From Gallionellaceae bacterium (GTDB taxonomy: Bacteria; Pseudomonadota; Gammaproteobacteria; Burkholderiales; Gallionellaceae), in NCBI GenBank assembly GCA_030646595.1, contig JAUSKS010000286.1, forward strand, positions 1 through 6,801: DNA of 6,801 bases. Reading direction: 5' to 3'. Positions within the stretch are counted from its first letter, which is position 1; each line of letters starts with the position of its first letter. Of this stretch, positions 1 to 5,748 are shown piece after piece. A program made the translations under genes and the position numbers. The notes under the pieces were generated by a model. It searched no databases. It was given only the letters and a program-made list of their open reading frames with translations, and had not been told where the DNA came from.

Positions 1-215
1 TTATTGCTGCCATCCAGCTCAGCCAGCCGGCGGGCCAATTCCTGCTGCATATTATTAAGCTGCCGGTGCATATCAAACCATTGCCACAAAAACACCAGCA
101 GCACGACAAACAGCAGCACCTGCATGACGCCCATGCGGGGGAAAATTTTTAGCAATGGTTTCGGGGGGGGTGTCGCAGGATGGGCTTGCTGCGATGGAGG
201 GGCTGGCTCACTCAT
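1..215 (-). CDS. hemX: HemX-like membrane protein, N-terminal part (partial)
   Basis: This is the first 71 codons of a gene that continues past the left edge, so its C-terminal bulk is not visible. The protein starts with a proline-rich cytoplasmic stretch (about residues 4-20). One hydrophobic segment follows (about 29-47, GVMQVLLFVVLLVFLWQWF), then an amphipathic, probably coiled-coil run containing QQELARRLAEL. A short Pro-rich tail, one membrane anchor and a coiled coil at the third place of a hemC-hemD operon fit HemX. That protein is often labelled uroporphyrinogen-III C-methyltransferase, although its enzymatic role is doubtful. The start was taken at the ATG at 215, but an in-frame ATG at 224 would add MID; neither has a clear Shine-Dalgarno sequence. 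A run of eight C in the coding strand (163-170 on the plus strand) encodes the three prolines at residues 16-18. Naming rests on context and topology, not on a catalytic motif. Confidence 0.75.
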   Translation of the reverse strand, partial: MSEPAPPSQQAHPATPPPKPLLKIFPRMGVMQVLLFVVLLVFLWQWFDMHRQLNNMQQELARRLAELDGSN

Positions 216-222
216 ATCTATC

Positions 223-258
223 ATCTGTTATCTGATCGCCATCTGTTATCTGACCGCT
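223..258. repeat. 18-bp tandem near-duplication between hemD and hemX
   Basis: Two adjacent 18-bp units, 223-240 and 241-258, match at 16 of 18 positions and share the perfect core ATCTGTTATCTGA. The distal unit overlaps the hemD stop codon (257-259). Read on the minus strand, each unit supplies an ATG, at 242 and at 224. The ATGs are 18 nt apart and in the same frame, but the upstream one meets a TAA after four codons (MAIR). The duplication therefore copied a possible hemX start region, leaving a minimal upstream reading frame. Confidence 0.8.
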
Positions 259-1009
259 ACGCCGCCCATGCCAACAAACCTGACATCAAACCATCATCCC
301 CACCCTGTGTCGTCACCACTTCGCGCCAGCCCAGTTTATGTGCGGCGGTGGCAATACGTTCATGGGGGGCGAACAAAGGTATGGTGACTACCTGTTGTTT
401 GCCTGACTCATCCAGCATATCCCATAAATATCTTAGCGCTTCGCTGCTGGTAATGGTAATCGCGTGAGGATGCGCAGCCAGTAACATATTCGCATCCTGT
501 TGTGGTTTAGCGCGCTGGTAACAGGCAACATACTCCACCAAAGCTCCGCGCGCCTTGAGTGTATCACCCAGCAATTCACGCCCGCCATCGCCGCGAAAAA
601 TCACCACCCGCCAACCTGCCACTTGCTGCAACTGCGGCAAGGCCAACAAGGCTTCGCTGTCGAATTTATCTTGTGGCGCAATAACATTTTGCACACCATA
701 CTCGCGCAGTAACTTGGCGCTGCCTTGGCCGACGGTGGCGATTTTCAGATTTGGGGGCAGGGCTGAAGTCGCAACAATTGCCGACATGCCATAGCTCACC
801 GCATTCGGGCTTATAAAAATAGCGAGCTGAAACTGATGCAGCCGCGCAACCATCTCATGCAAAGCGCGTACATCAACTACCGGGCTGATCTCCAGCAAGG
901 GAAACAGAATGGCTTGCCCCCCTGCCTGAGAAATGCGTTGCGCCAGTTGCGCCGCCTGCTCGCGCGGACGGGTCACGACGATGTTCAATCCGGCCAGTGG
1001 CTGATTCAC
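257..1009 (-). CDS. hemD: Uroporphyrinogen-III synthase HemD
   Basis: HemD closes the linear tetrapyrrole hydroxymethylbilane into uroporphyrinogen III with inversion of ring D. It is a cytosolic enzyme feeding heme, siroheme and cobalamin synthesis. The 250-residue protein has the usual length of the family and its two-lobed pattern. The first strand is NIVVTRPREQA (residues 9-19), followed by FISPNAV (65-71), VGQGSAKLL (93-101), RGDGGRELLGDTL (139-151), YQR (164-166), TSSEALRYL (187-195) and FAPHERIA (213-220). The family is poorly conserved overall, so the call leans on these motifs together with the position directly behind hemC. The start is GTG at 1009, because an in-frame TAG lies three codons upstream and no upstream ATG is possible. 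No good Shine-Dalgarno sequence precedes it; a hairpin ends about 8 nt before the start. It is probably cotranscribed with hemC (64-nt gap) and hemX. Confidence 0.95.
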   Translation of the reverse strand: MNQPLAGLNIVVTRPREQAAQLAQRISQAGGQAILFPLLEISPVVDVRALHEMVARLHQFQLAIFISPNAVSYGMSAIVATSALPPNLKIATVGQGSAKLLREYGVQNVIAPQDKFDSEALLALPQLQQVAGWRVVIFRGDGGRELLGDTLKARGALVEYVACYQRAKPQQDANMLLAAHPHAITITSSEALRYLWDMLDESGKQQVVTIPLFAPHERIATAAHKLGWREVVTTQGGDDGLMSGLLAWAA

Positions 1010-1017
1010 TACGGGCT

Positions 1018-1040
1018 ATCAAAGAGCGCAGCTCTTTGGT
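1018..1040 (-). other. Hairpin in the hemC-hemD gap
   Basis: Perfect inverted repeat CAAAGAGC / GCTCTTTG with a 3-nt GCA loop (1020-1038), extendable by one wobble pair and one A-T pair to 1018-1040. On the hemC-hemD transcript it ends roughly 8 nt before the GTG start of hemD, where a ribosome binding site would be expected. No U-run follows, so it is not a standard intrinsic terminator. It may affect mRNA processing or limit hemD translation; the function is inferred. Confidence 0.55.
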
Positions 1041-1073
1041 CTATATACGAGCACGCTGCTGAGAAAAACAAAA

Positions 1074-2018
1074 TCATAAAGCGGCCAGAATTTCATCCGC
1101 GCCTTGCGCGCGCAGCGCTTGTGCTACGGCATTACCCAAGGCTTCGGGGTCGGCAGTGGTGCCGCGTTGTTCGGCACGCGCCATGCGTTTCCCATCCGGG
1201 CTGGCGACAAAGCCGCGCAGGCGCAACACCGTGCCCTCCACTTCGGCAAAGCCACCCAGCGGTACCTGGCAACTGCCTGCCAGCGCGCGGCTCAAGGCGC
1301 GTTCGGCCATGACGCAAGCAGCAGTATCGGCATGATGCAAGGGGGCCAACAAAGCCGTCAAATCGGGGCGGTTAGTCATACATTCTATGCCTAGCGCGCC
1401 TTGGCCCACTGCGGGCAAACTTTTTTCAGTGGCGATCAAATCACGTATGCGGTTGCCCAGGCCCAGGCGCTTCAAGCCTGCAGCAGCAAGGATAATGGCG
1501 GCATATTTGCCTTCGTCCAGTTTGCGCAGCCGGGTCTGCACATTGCCGCGCAGCGGCTCAATTTGTAAATGCGGAAAGCGCGCACGCAACTGACTTTCGC
1601 GGCGCAAGCTGGAAGTACCCACCACGCTGCCGGCAGGTAAGGCATCCAGATTGGCAAAATTATTGGAGACGAAAGCATCGCGCGGATCTTCGCGCTCACC
1701 GATGCAGGCCAGCATGAACCCTGGTGGCAAGTGCATGGGCACGTCTTTTAACGAATGCACGGCGATATCGGCGCTGCCATTTTCCAGCGCAGTTTCCAGC
1801 TCTTTCACGAATAAACCCTTGCCTCCTATTTTGGATAGCGTGACATCGAGGATTTGGTCGCCCTGCGTGGTCATGCCCAATATGCTGACTGCGGTTTGCG
1901 GGTATAATGCGCGCAGCCGATCACGGATATATTCTGCCTGCCACATTGCCAGTGCGCTTTCGCGCGAAGCGATGACCAGTTTGGCTGGGGCAGTTGGCGC
2001 TTGAGGTGTCTGTTTCAT
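1074..2018 (-). CDS. hemC: Porphobilinogen deaminase (hydroxymethylbilane synthase) HemC
   Basis: HemC joins four porphobilinogen molecules head to tail into hydroxymethylbilane, the substrate of HemD encoded next to it. The protein is 314 residues, typical for the family. Visible hallmarks are [15 protein letters not shown] (16-30), [10 protein letters not shown] (67-76), HSLKDVP with the catalytic Asp at residue 92, GTSSLRR (134-140), RGNVQTRL (157-164) and GQGALGIE (205-212). The cofactor loop [12 protein letters not shown] has Cys250 as the attachment site of the dipyrromethane cofactor. No key residue is missing. The ATG at 2018 is preceded by AGGA (plus-strand 2025-2028) at a 6-nt spacing, which supports this start; an extended -10 element lies about 40 nt upstream. 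It is the first gene of the hemC-hemD-hemX unit and divergent from ppc, an arrangement I recall as common in betaproteobacteria. Confidence 0.98.
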   Translation of the reverse strand: MKQTPQAPTAPAKLVIASRESALAMWQAEYIRDRLRALYPQTAVSILGMTTQGDQILDVTLSKIGGKGLFVKELETALENGSADIAVHSLKDVPMHLPPGFMLACIGEREDPRDAFVSNNFANLDALPAGSVVGTSSLRRESQLRARFPHLQIEPLRGNVQTRLRKLDEGKYAAIILAAAGLKRLGLGNRIRDLIATEKSLPAVGQGALGIECMTNRPDLTALLAPLHHADTAACVMAERALSRALAGSCQVPLGGFAEVEGTVLRLRGFVASPDGKRMARAEQRGTTADPEALGNAVAQALRAQGADEILAAL

Positions 2019-2057
2019 TGGTTTTCCTGAAGTAGTTTTGCGAAATCCGTCGCGCGC

Positions 2058-2066
2058 ATTCTAACA
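2058..2066 (-). promoter_or_regulatory. Extended -10 promoter element for hemC
   Basis: Read on the minus strand, the sequence TGT-TAGAAT forms an extended -10 box (TGn followed by a five-of-six match to TATAAT). No convincing -35 hexamer lies 16-18 nt upstream, which is GC-rich; extended -10 promoters often lack one. Transcription would start near 2051, giving a leader of about 33 nt that contains the AGGA ribosome binding site. It would drive hemC, hemD and hemX. Confidence 0.5.
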
Positions 2067-2107
2067 TGAGCCTGCTGCGCGCGCGTGGCGCTGTGCCTTA
2101 TACAAAA

Positions 2108-2121
2108 CCGCATTAATGCGG
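2108..2121. promoter_or_regulatory. 14-bp perfect palindrome in the hemC-ppc divergent region
   Basis: CCGCATTAATGCGG is a perfect 14-bp palindrome. It sits between the two divergent genes, about 40 nt upstream of the hemC -10 element and just upstream of the possible ppc -35. That placement suits a dimeric regulator binding site, but no known operator was recognised. Confidence 0.4.
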
Positions 2122-2168
2122 ATGTTTGTGCCCCAGGAAAGGGGCGGGGTAAAAATAAAAAACATCCG
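2119..2168. repeat. Inverted repeat enclosing a smaller hairpin upstream of ppc
   Basis: CGGATGTTT (2119-2127) is the exact reverse complement of AAACATCCG (2160-2168). The 32-nt interval contains a smaller inverted repeat, GCCCC (2130-2134) with GGGGC (2141-2145). The left arm shares CGG with the 2108-2121 palindrome, so in RNA the two stems would compete. It could be a leader structure or an operator pair; the role is unknown. Confidence 0.45.
2126..2155 (+). promoter_or_regulatory. Possible ppc promoter
   Basis: A weak sigma-70-like pair is visible: TTGTGC at 2126-2131 and TAAAAA at 2150-2155 with an 18-nt spacer. Transcription would begin near 2162, leaving a leader of about 32 nt before the ppc start at 2194. 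The spacer is G-rich and contains the GCCCC/GGGGC repeat. The match is modest and other start points are possible. Confidence 0.3.
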
Positions 2169-2193
2169 GTTGATTGCGTATGGAATTAGAAGA

Positions 2194-5094
2194 ATGAATA
2201 TGATGAATTTGCTTGCCACGCCCGCCGATATTTCCAGCAAGGATGTGCCCCTGCGCGACGATATACGCCTGCTTGGACGCATCCTGGGCGACACCCTGCG
2301 CGAGCAGGAAGGCGATGAAACTTTTGATCTGGTGGAAAATGTGCGCCGCATGGCGGTACGCTTGCGCAAAACCCACGACGAACGCGACCGCGCCCAACTG
2401 GAGCAAGTGCTGGATACCTTGTCGCCGCGCGACACGCTGTCGGTGGTGCGCGCTTTCAGCTATTTTTCACAGCTGTCCAACATCGCTGAAGACCTGCACC
2501 ACAACCGCCGCCGCCGCGCACATCTAAAGGCCGGTTCGCAGCCACAGGAAGGTAGCATGCAACTGGCGCTGGATCGTGTGCAGGAAAAAAATATTTCGGC
2601 GGACGCCATCCAGAATTTTTTCAATAAGGCGCTTATCTCGCCGGTGCTCACTGCCCACCCCACCGAGGTGCAGCGCAAGAGCATACTGGATCGCCAGCTC
2701 ATCATTTCCAGCCTGATGTCAGAGCGCGATCGCATCGACATGACGCCCGATGAACTGGCCGATAACGAAGAAGCATTACGCCGTTTTGTCCTGATTCTGT
2801 GGCACACGCGCATGTTGCGCACTTCCAAGCTGACGGTACCGGATGAAATTAAAAACGGGCTGGCTTATTACCGCTATACCTTTCTCACCGAAATTCCGAA
2901 AATTTATGCTGATCTGGAAAAGCAACTGGAACAGCGCTATGGCAGGCACATTAACATTCCACCCTTCCTGCGTATCGGCAGCTGGATAGGCGGCGATCGC
3001 GATGGCAATCCTTTTGTCACGCATGAGGTGATGAAAAATGCCGCCGAGCGGAATTCGGCGCAGGTCCTGGAATATTATTTGTCGGAAACACACATACTCG
3101 GTACGCGGCTGTCCCTGTCCACGCGCCTGATACAGGTTAGCGATGAGCTCAAGAATTTTGCCGCACAATCGCCGGATAAGGCGCCCAGCCGCGAAGACGA
3201 GCCTTACCGCCGCGCGCTGATTGTGATTTATTCGCGGCTGGTGGCAACGGCAGAAGCACAAGGCCAGCAAGTGGAACATCTGCGCCCGCAGGATGCCGCC
3301 GCCCAACCTTATGCCAACGCCCAGGAATTCATGGCTGATCTGGATATCCTGATTCATTCGCTCGCCCACCATCATGCGCTGTATCTGGCGCGCGGGCGCA
3401 TTGCTTATCTGCGCCGTGCTGTAGAAGTTTTTGGTTTTCATCTGGCCCCGCTGGATATGCGCCAACACAGCGCCGTGCATGAGCAGGTGGTGGCTGAACT
3501 GCTCGCTGTAACAGGAATCAACGGTTACACTCAACTGGATGAAACCGCGCGCCGCACCGTGCTATTGACGGCATTGCAAGCAGGTAAGCCAATCGCCGCA
3601 GACATGGGAAATTTTTCTTCCGTGGTGCAAAGCGAGCTGCACATCATGCAGGCGGCGGCAGATATACACCGCCGTTTCGGACGCGCCGCGCTGCCCAACG
3701 CCATTATTTCCAAAACCGATGGCGTAAGCGATATGCTGGAAGTGGCGCTGATGTTGCAGCAGGCCGGGCTGCTGGAAGTCGGACCCTCTAATGAACTAAT
3801 AGGTCAACCCCATCCCCACCCTAACCCTCCCCTTGAAGGGGAGGGAACTGCGCCCCTTCCCCTTCAAGGGGAAGGGTGGGATGGGGATGGGGTAAAGACA
3901 AAAAATAGGCATGCTCTGCACATCAACATCATCCCGCTGTTTGAAACCATCACCGATCTGCGCGGTTGCGGTGTCATCATGGATGCGCTGTTCTCCATTC
4001 CCTTTTACCGCACCTTGTTAAATAGCCGTGGCAACACACAGGAAGTGATGCTGGGTTATTCCGACAGCAACAAGGATGGCGGCTACCTCACCGCCAACTG
4101 GGAGCTATATAAAGCCGAACTGGAACTGGTAAAAGTATTCGACAAGCATGGCATTGAACTGCGTTTGTTCCATGGCCGGGGTGGTACGGTAGGCCGTGGT
4201 GGTGGCCCCAGCTATCAGGCCATTCTGGCGCAACCACCGGGCAGCGTGAATGCGCAAATCCGCATCACCGAACAGGGTGAAGTCATCGCCAGCAAATATT
4301 CCGATCCGGAAATTGGCCGACGCAATCTGGAAATTCTGATCGCTGCCACCATGGAAGCCACGCTGGTACACCATCATGGCGACGACACCACCATGCCGGA
4401 GTTTCATCGCATCGTGGAAGCGTTAAGTGGAGAAGCCTATGCCGCTTATCGCAAGCTGGTGTATGAGACCCCCGGTTTCACCGATTATTTTTTCGCCTCC
4501 ACACCCATACGCGAAATCGCTGAACTCAATATCGGCAGCCGTCCTTCGTCACGCAAGGCCACGGACAAAATCGAAGACCTGCGCGCCATTCCCTGGGTAT
4601 TCAGCTGGAGTTTGAATCGTGTGCTGCTGCCCGGCTGGTATGGCTTTGGCAGCGCGGTGCAACGCTTCATTGCCGAAGAAGGCGATGCAGGTCTGAAACA
4701 ATTACAAGCCATGTATCAGAATTGGGCATTCTTCCGTGGCCTGCTGTCCAACATGGACATGGTACTTTCCAAAACCGATATGGGCATCGCCTCACGCTAT
4801 GCCGAACTGGTACCAGACGAAACCTTGCGCCATAAAATATTTGGCGAGATTGCAGCAGAATGGCAACGCACCGTGGACATGTTGTTCGCCATTACCGGCG
4901 CGACGACTTTATTGCAGGACAACCCCACCCTGGCGCGCAGCCTGGCTACGCGCACACCCTATATAGACCCACTTAACCACCTGCAAGTGGGCCTGTTGCA
5001 TCGCCATCGCGCGGGGGATACGGATGAATTAGTTAAGCGCGCCATTCATCTGACCATTAACGGGATAGCAGCGGGGTTGCGCAATAGCGGATAG
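2194..5094 (+). CDS. ppc: Phosphoenolpyruvate carboxylase with an in-frame repeat insertion
   Basis: This cytosolic enzyme adds bicarbonate to phosphoenolpyruvate to give oxaloacetate, refilling the TCA cycle. With the start at 2194 it has 966 residues, clearly longer than E. coli Ppc (883). Visible motifs are TAHPTEVQRK with catalytic His155, GYSDSNKDGG with Lys627, the glycine-rich loop FHGRGGTVGRGG (660-670, including Arg662 and Arg668), SRPSSRK, LRAIPWVFSW, and the C-terminal RNSG, where E. coli has RNTG. All key residues appear present, so the enzyme should be functional. About 64 extra residues relative to E. coli lie between His155 and Lys627; roughly 30 of them (539-567) come from a translated palindromic repeat placed before the PLFET strand. 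The start MNMMNLLATPADISSKD was chosen because family similarity begins there and AGAAGA lies just upstream. An in-frame ATG at 2116 would add 26 unlikely residues, and ATGs at 2200 and 2203 are also possible. The gene ends in tandem stops, TAG TAA. It is divergent from hemC. Confidence 0.97.
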   Translation: MNMMNLLATPADISSKDVPLRDDIRLLGRILGDTLREQEGDETFDLVENVRRMAVRLRKTHDERDRAQLEQVLDTLSPRDTLSVVRAFSYFSQLSNIAEDLHHNRRRRAHLKAGSQPQEGSMQLALDRVQEKNISADAIQNFFNKALISPVLTAHPTEVQRKSILDRQLIISSLMSERDRIDMTPDELADNEEALRRFVLILWHTRMLRTSKLTVPDEIKNGLAYYRYTFLTEIPKIYADLEKQLEQRYGRHINIPPFLRIGSWIGGDRDGNPFVTHEVMKNAAERNSAQVLEYYLSETHILGTRLSLSTRLIQVSDELKNFAAQSPDKAPSREDEPYRRALIVIYSRLVATAEAQGQQVEHLRPQDAAAQPYANAQEFMADLDILIHSLAHHHALYLARGRIAYLRRAVEVFGFHLAPLDMRQHSAVHEQVVAELLAVTGINGYTQLDETARRTVLLTALQAGKPIAADMGNFSSVVQSELHIMQAAADIHRRFGRAALPNAIISKTDGVSDMLEVALMLQQAGLLEVGPSNELIGQPHPHPNPPLEGEGTAPLPLQGEGWDGDGVKTKNRHALHINIIPLFETITDLRGCGVIMDALFSIPFYRTLLNSRGNTQEVMLGYSDSNKDGGYLTANWELYKAELELVKVFDKHGIELRLFHGRGGTVGRGGGPSYQAILAQPPGSVNAQIRITEQGEVIASKYSDPEIGRRNLEILIAATMEATLVHHHGDDTTMPEFHRIVEALSGEAYAAYRKLVYETPGFTDYFFASTPIREIAELNIGSRPSSRKATDKIEDLRAIPWVFSWSLNRVLLPGWYGFGSAVQRFIAEEGDAGLKQLQAMYQNWAFFRGLLSNMDMVLSKTDMGIASRYAELVPDETLRHKIFGEIAAEWQRTVDMLFAITGATTLLQDNPTLARSLATRTPYIDPLNHLQVGLLHRHRAGDTDELVKRAIHLTINGIAAGLRNSG
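3806..3893. repeat. Palindromic repeat element inserted in ppc and translated
   Basis: Two near-perfect hairpins lie side by side. The first, at 3825-3845, has a 10-bp stem (CCCTCCCCTT / AAGGGGAGGG) around one base. The second, at 3854-3876, has an 11-bp stem (CCCTTCCCCTT / AAGGGGAAGGG) around one base. Outer arms (C-rich 3808-3821 and G-rich 3874-3892) are themselves inverted, so the unit is one large imperfect inverted repeat of about 86 bp. It is read in the ppc frame as PHPHPNPPLEGEG, then LPLQGEGWDGDG. The other two forward frames are closed by TAA at 3822 and at 3893, so it occupies the only forward frame that stays open. AATAGG occurs on both sides (3798-3803 and 3904-3909) and could be a target duplication. 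From memory, similar HPNPPLEGEG-type palindromes are common as intergenic repeats in proteobacteria. No transposase is nearby, so it is probably a non-autonomous element. Confidence 0.85.
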
Positions 5095-5159
5095 TAAACC
5101 TGCATCAAGGCGCGCTGTACGCAGCATGAATAGTCAACAAATCCTGGTGCAACACGCTA

Positions 5160-5187
5160 TTGCGCCCTGCATCCTTTGGTGTAACAT
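5160..5187 (+). promoter_or_regulatory. Possible promoter of the toxin-antitoxin operon
   Basis: TTGCGC at 5160-5165 and TAACAT at 5182-5187 are separated by 16 nt and could act as weak -35 and -10 boxes. The start would fall near 5194, some 20 nt before the antitoxin ATG. Antitoxins of this kind usually repress their own promoter through their ribbon-helix-helix domain, but no clear operator palindrome was recognised here. Confidence 0.3.
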
Positions 5188-5203
5188 AAATCCAGAAATA
5201 ATT

Positions 5204-5209
5204 GGAGAG
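5204..5209 (+). promoter_or_regulatory. Ribosome binding site deciding the antitoxin start
   Basis: GGAGAG lies 4 nt before the ATG at 5214 (GGAG with a 6-nt spacer). A TTG at 5202 opens the same frame four codons earlier, but it overlaps this site and has no binding site of its own. The ATG at 5214 is therefore the supported start. Confidence 0.75.
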
Positions 5210-5213
5210 TCTT

Positions 5214-5453
5214 ATGCGCACTACTACCCTTAAAATACGGCCTGATTTAAAAGACCAGCTTGATCATTTAGCTGCGGAAATTCACCGCAGCGAAACAGAT
5301 TTGGCAAATGAGGCGGTTACGCTCTACCTCGCGCAACAACGCAGGATTATTAACCATATTCAGGACGGCCTCGAACAAGCCCAAAAAGGTGAATTTGTGC
5401 CGGATGATGAAATGGAAGCATTTTTCGCCCACTATGGCGAACCGATTGCATGA
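5214..5453 (+). CDS. Ribbon-helix-helix (CopG/ParD-type) antitoxin
   Basis: This 79-residue acidic protein is the probable antitoxin of a type II module. The N-terminal part has the ribbon-helix-helix pattern: a short strand TTTLKIR (3-9), helix PDLKDQLDHLAAEIH (about 10-24), a turn, then helix SETDLANEAVTLYLAQQRR (about 26-44). Such domains dimerise and bind operator DNA. The C-terminal part, HIQDGLEQAQKGEFVPDDEMEAFFAHYG, resembles the segment of ParD/RelB-like antitoxins that wraps around and blocks the toxin. It comes first in the operon, as antitoxins usually do, and overlaps the toxin start by four bases (ATGA), which supports translational coupling. It would repress its own operon with toxin as co-repressor; that is family knowledge, not seen here. 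The exact subfamily is uncertain. Confidence 0.88.
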   Translation: MRTTTLKIRPDLKDQLDHLAAEIHRSETDLANEAVTLYLAQQRRIINHIQDGLEQAQKGEFVPDDEMEAFFAHYGEPIA

Positions 5454-5734
5454 AACTACGCTATACCGTGCGCGCACGGCACGACCTTACCGAGATTCAT
5501 GACTATGTTGCACAAGCCAACCCACAAGCAGCCAAGCGCCTTGTTTCCATTATTCGTAAAGAAGCGGGTATCTTGCTGCATAATCCTCTGCTGGGCAGGA
5601 TTGGGCGCGTCGAAGGAACGCGTGAACTCACTGTGGGACGCTATCCTTTCATGATTGCCTATCGTATCGAGGCGGGTGAAATTCATATATTGACCGTAGT
5701 GCATACAGCGCGATTGTGGCCAGAGAATTTGTAA
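5450..5734 (+). CDS. RelE/ParE-superfamily toxin
   Basis: This 94-residue basic protein is typical in size for the RelE/ParE fold. It has an N-terminal strand KLRYTVRARHDL, a helical pair (about 11-43, DLTEIHDYVAQANPQAAKRLVSIIRKEA), then the family's characteristic C-terminal sheet. That sheet reads GTRELTVGRYPFMIAYRIEAGEIHILTVVHTARLWP (56-91). RelE-type members cleave mRNA on the ribosome and ParE-type members poison DNA gyrase. The VHTARLWP ending and the ribbon-helix-helix partner fit the plasmid-stabilisation (ParE-like) side, but sequence alone does not decide the target. The start ATG overlaps the antitoxin stop. The gene is full length with no visible damage. It ends 14 nt before the convergent ntrC stop, with no terminator seen between them. 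Confidence 0.9.
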   Translation: MKLRYTVRARHDLTEIHDYVAQANPQAAKRLVSIIRKEAGILLHNPLLGRIGRVEGTRELTVGRYPFMIAYRIEAGEIHILTVVHTARLWPENL

Positions 5735-5748
5735 CGAGCACTCCAGTA

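Larger units (their letters stand above)
5095..5213. other. ppc to toxin-antitoxin spacer
   Basis: This 119-nt non-coding stretch lies between the ppc stop and the antitoxin start. It contains a weak stem-loop, GGTGCAA (5146-5152) with TTGCGCC (5160-5166) around a 7-nt loop and including one wobble pair. No clear T-run follows, so it is at best a poor terminator for ppc. The 8-mer CCTGCATC occurs twice in direct orientation (5099-5106 and 5166-5173). No strong terminator was found, and some read-through from ppc into the next genes is possible. Confidence 0.4.

Noticed and set aside
836..1312. Plus-strand open frame of 158 codons across the hemD-hemC junction
   Set aside because: It is antisense to both hemD and hemC, rich in Arg and Pro as expected of a shadow frame, with no supporting ribosome binding site or family resemblance.
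2116..2193. 26-codon N-terminal extension of ppc from the ATG at 2116
   Set aside because: No ribosome binding site precedes it, the residues do not resemble Ppc, and the segment contains the inverted repeats and possible promoter. The start at 2194 fits the family better.
2061..2435. Minus-strand frame overlapping the ppc start and the divergent promoter region
   Set aside because: Its Ser/Arg-rich composition is typical of a reverse-frame shadow of ppc, and it would cover the hemC promoter.
2776..3534. Open frame of 252 codons on the minus strand inside ppc
   Set aside because: It lies wholly antisense to well-conserved ppc codons, shows no recognisable domain, and arises from codon bias of the real gene.
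3825..3876. Intrinsic terminators from the two GC-rich hairpins
   Set aside because: They lie in the middle of ppc coding sequence and are not followed by a T-run on either strand.
3789..3910. ppc as a pseudogene disrupted by the repeat
   Set aside because: The frame is open through the repeat, and all motifs downstream (glycine-rich loop, LRAIPW, C-terminal RNSG) are intact, so a working enzyme is more likely.
5146..5166. Rho-independent terminator of ppc
   Set aside because: The stem has only seven pairs with a wobble, a 7-nt loop, and no T-tract after it.
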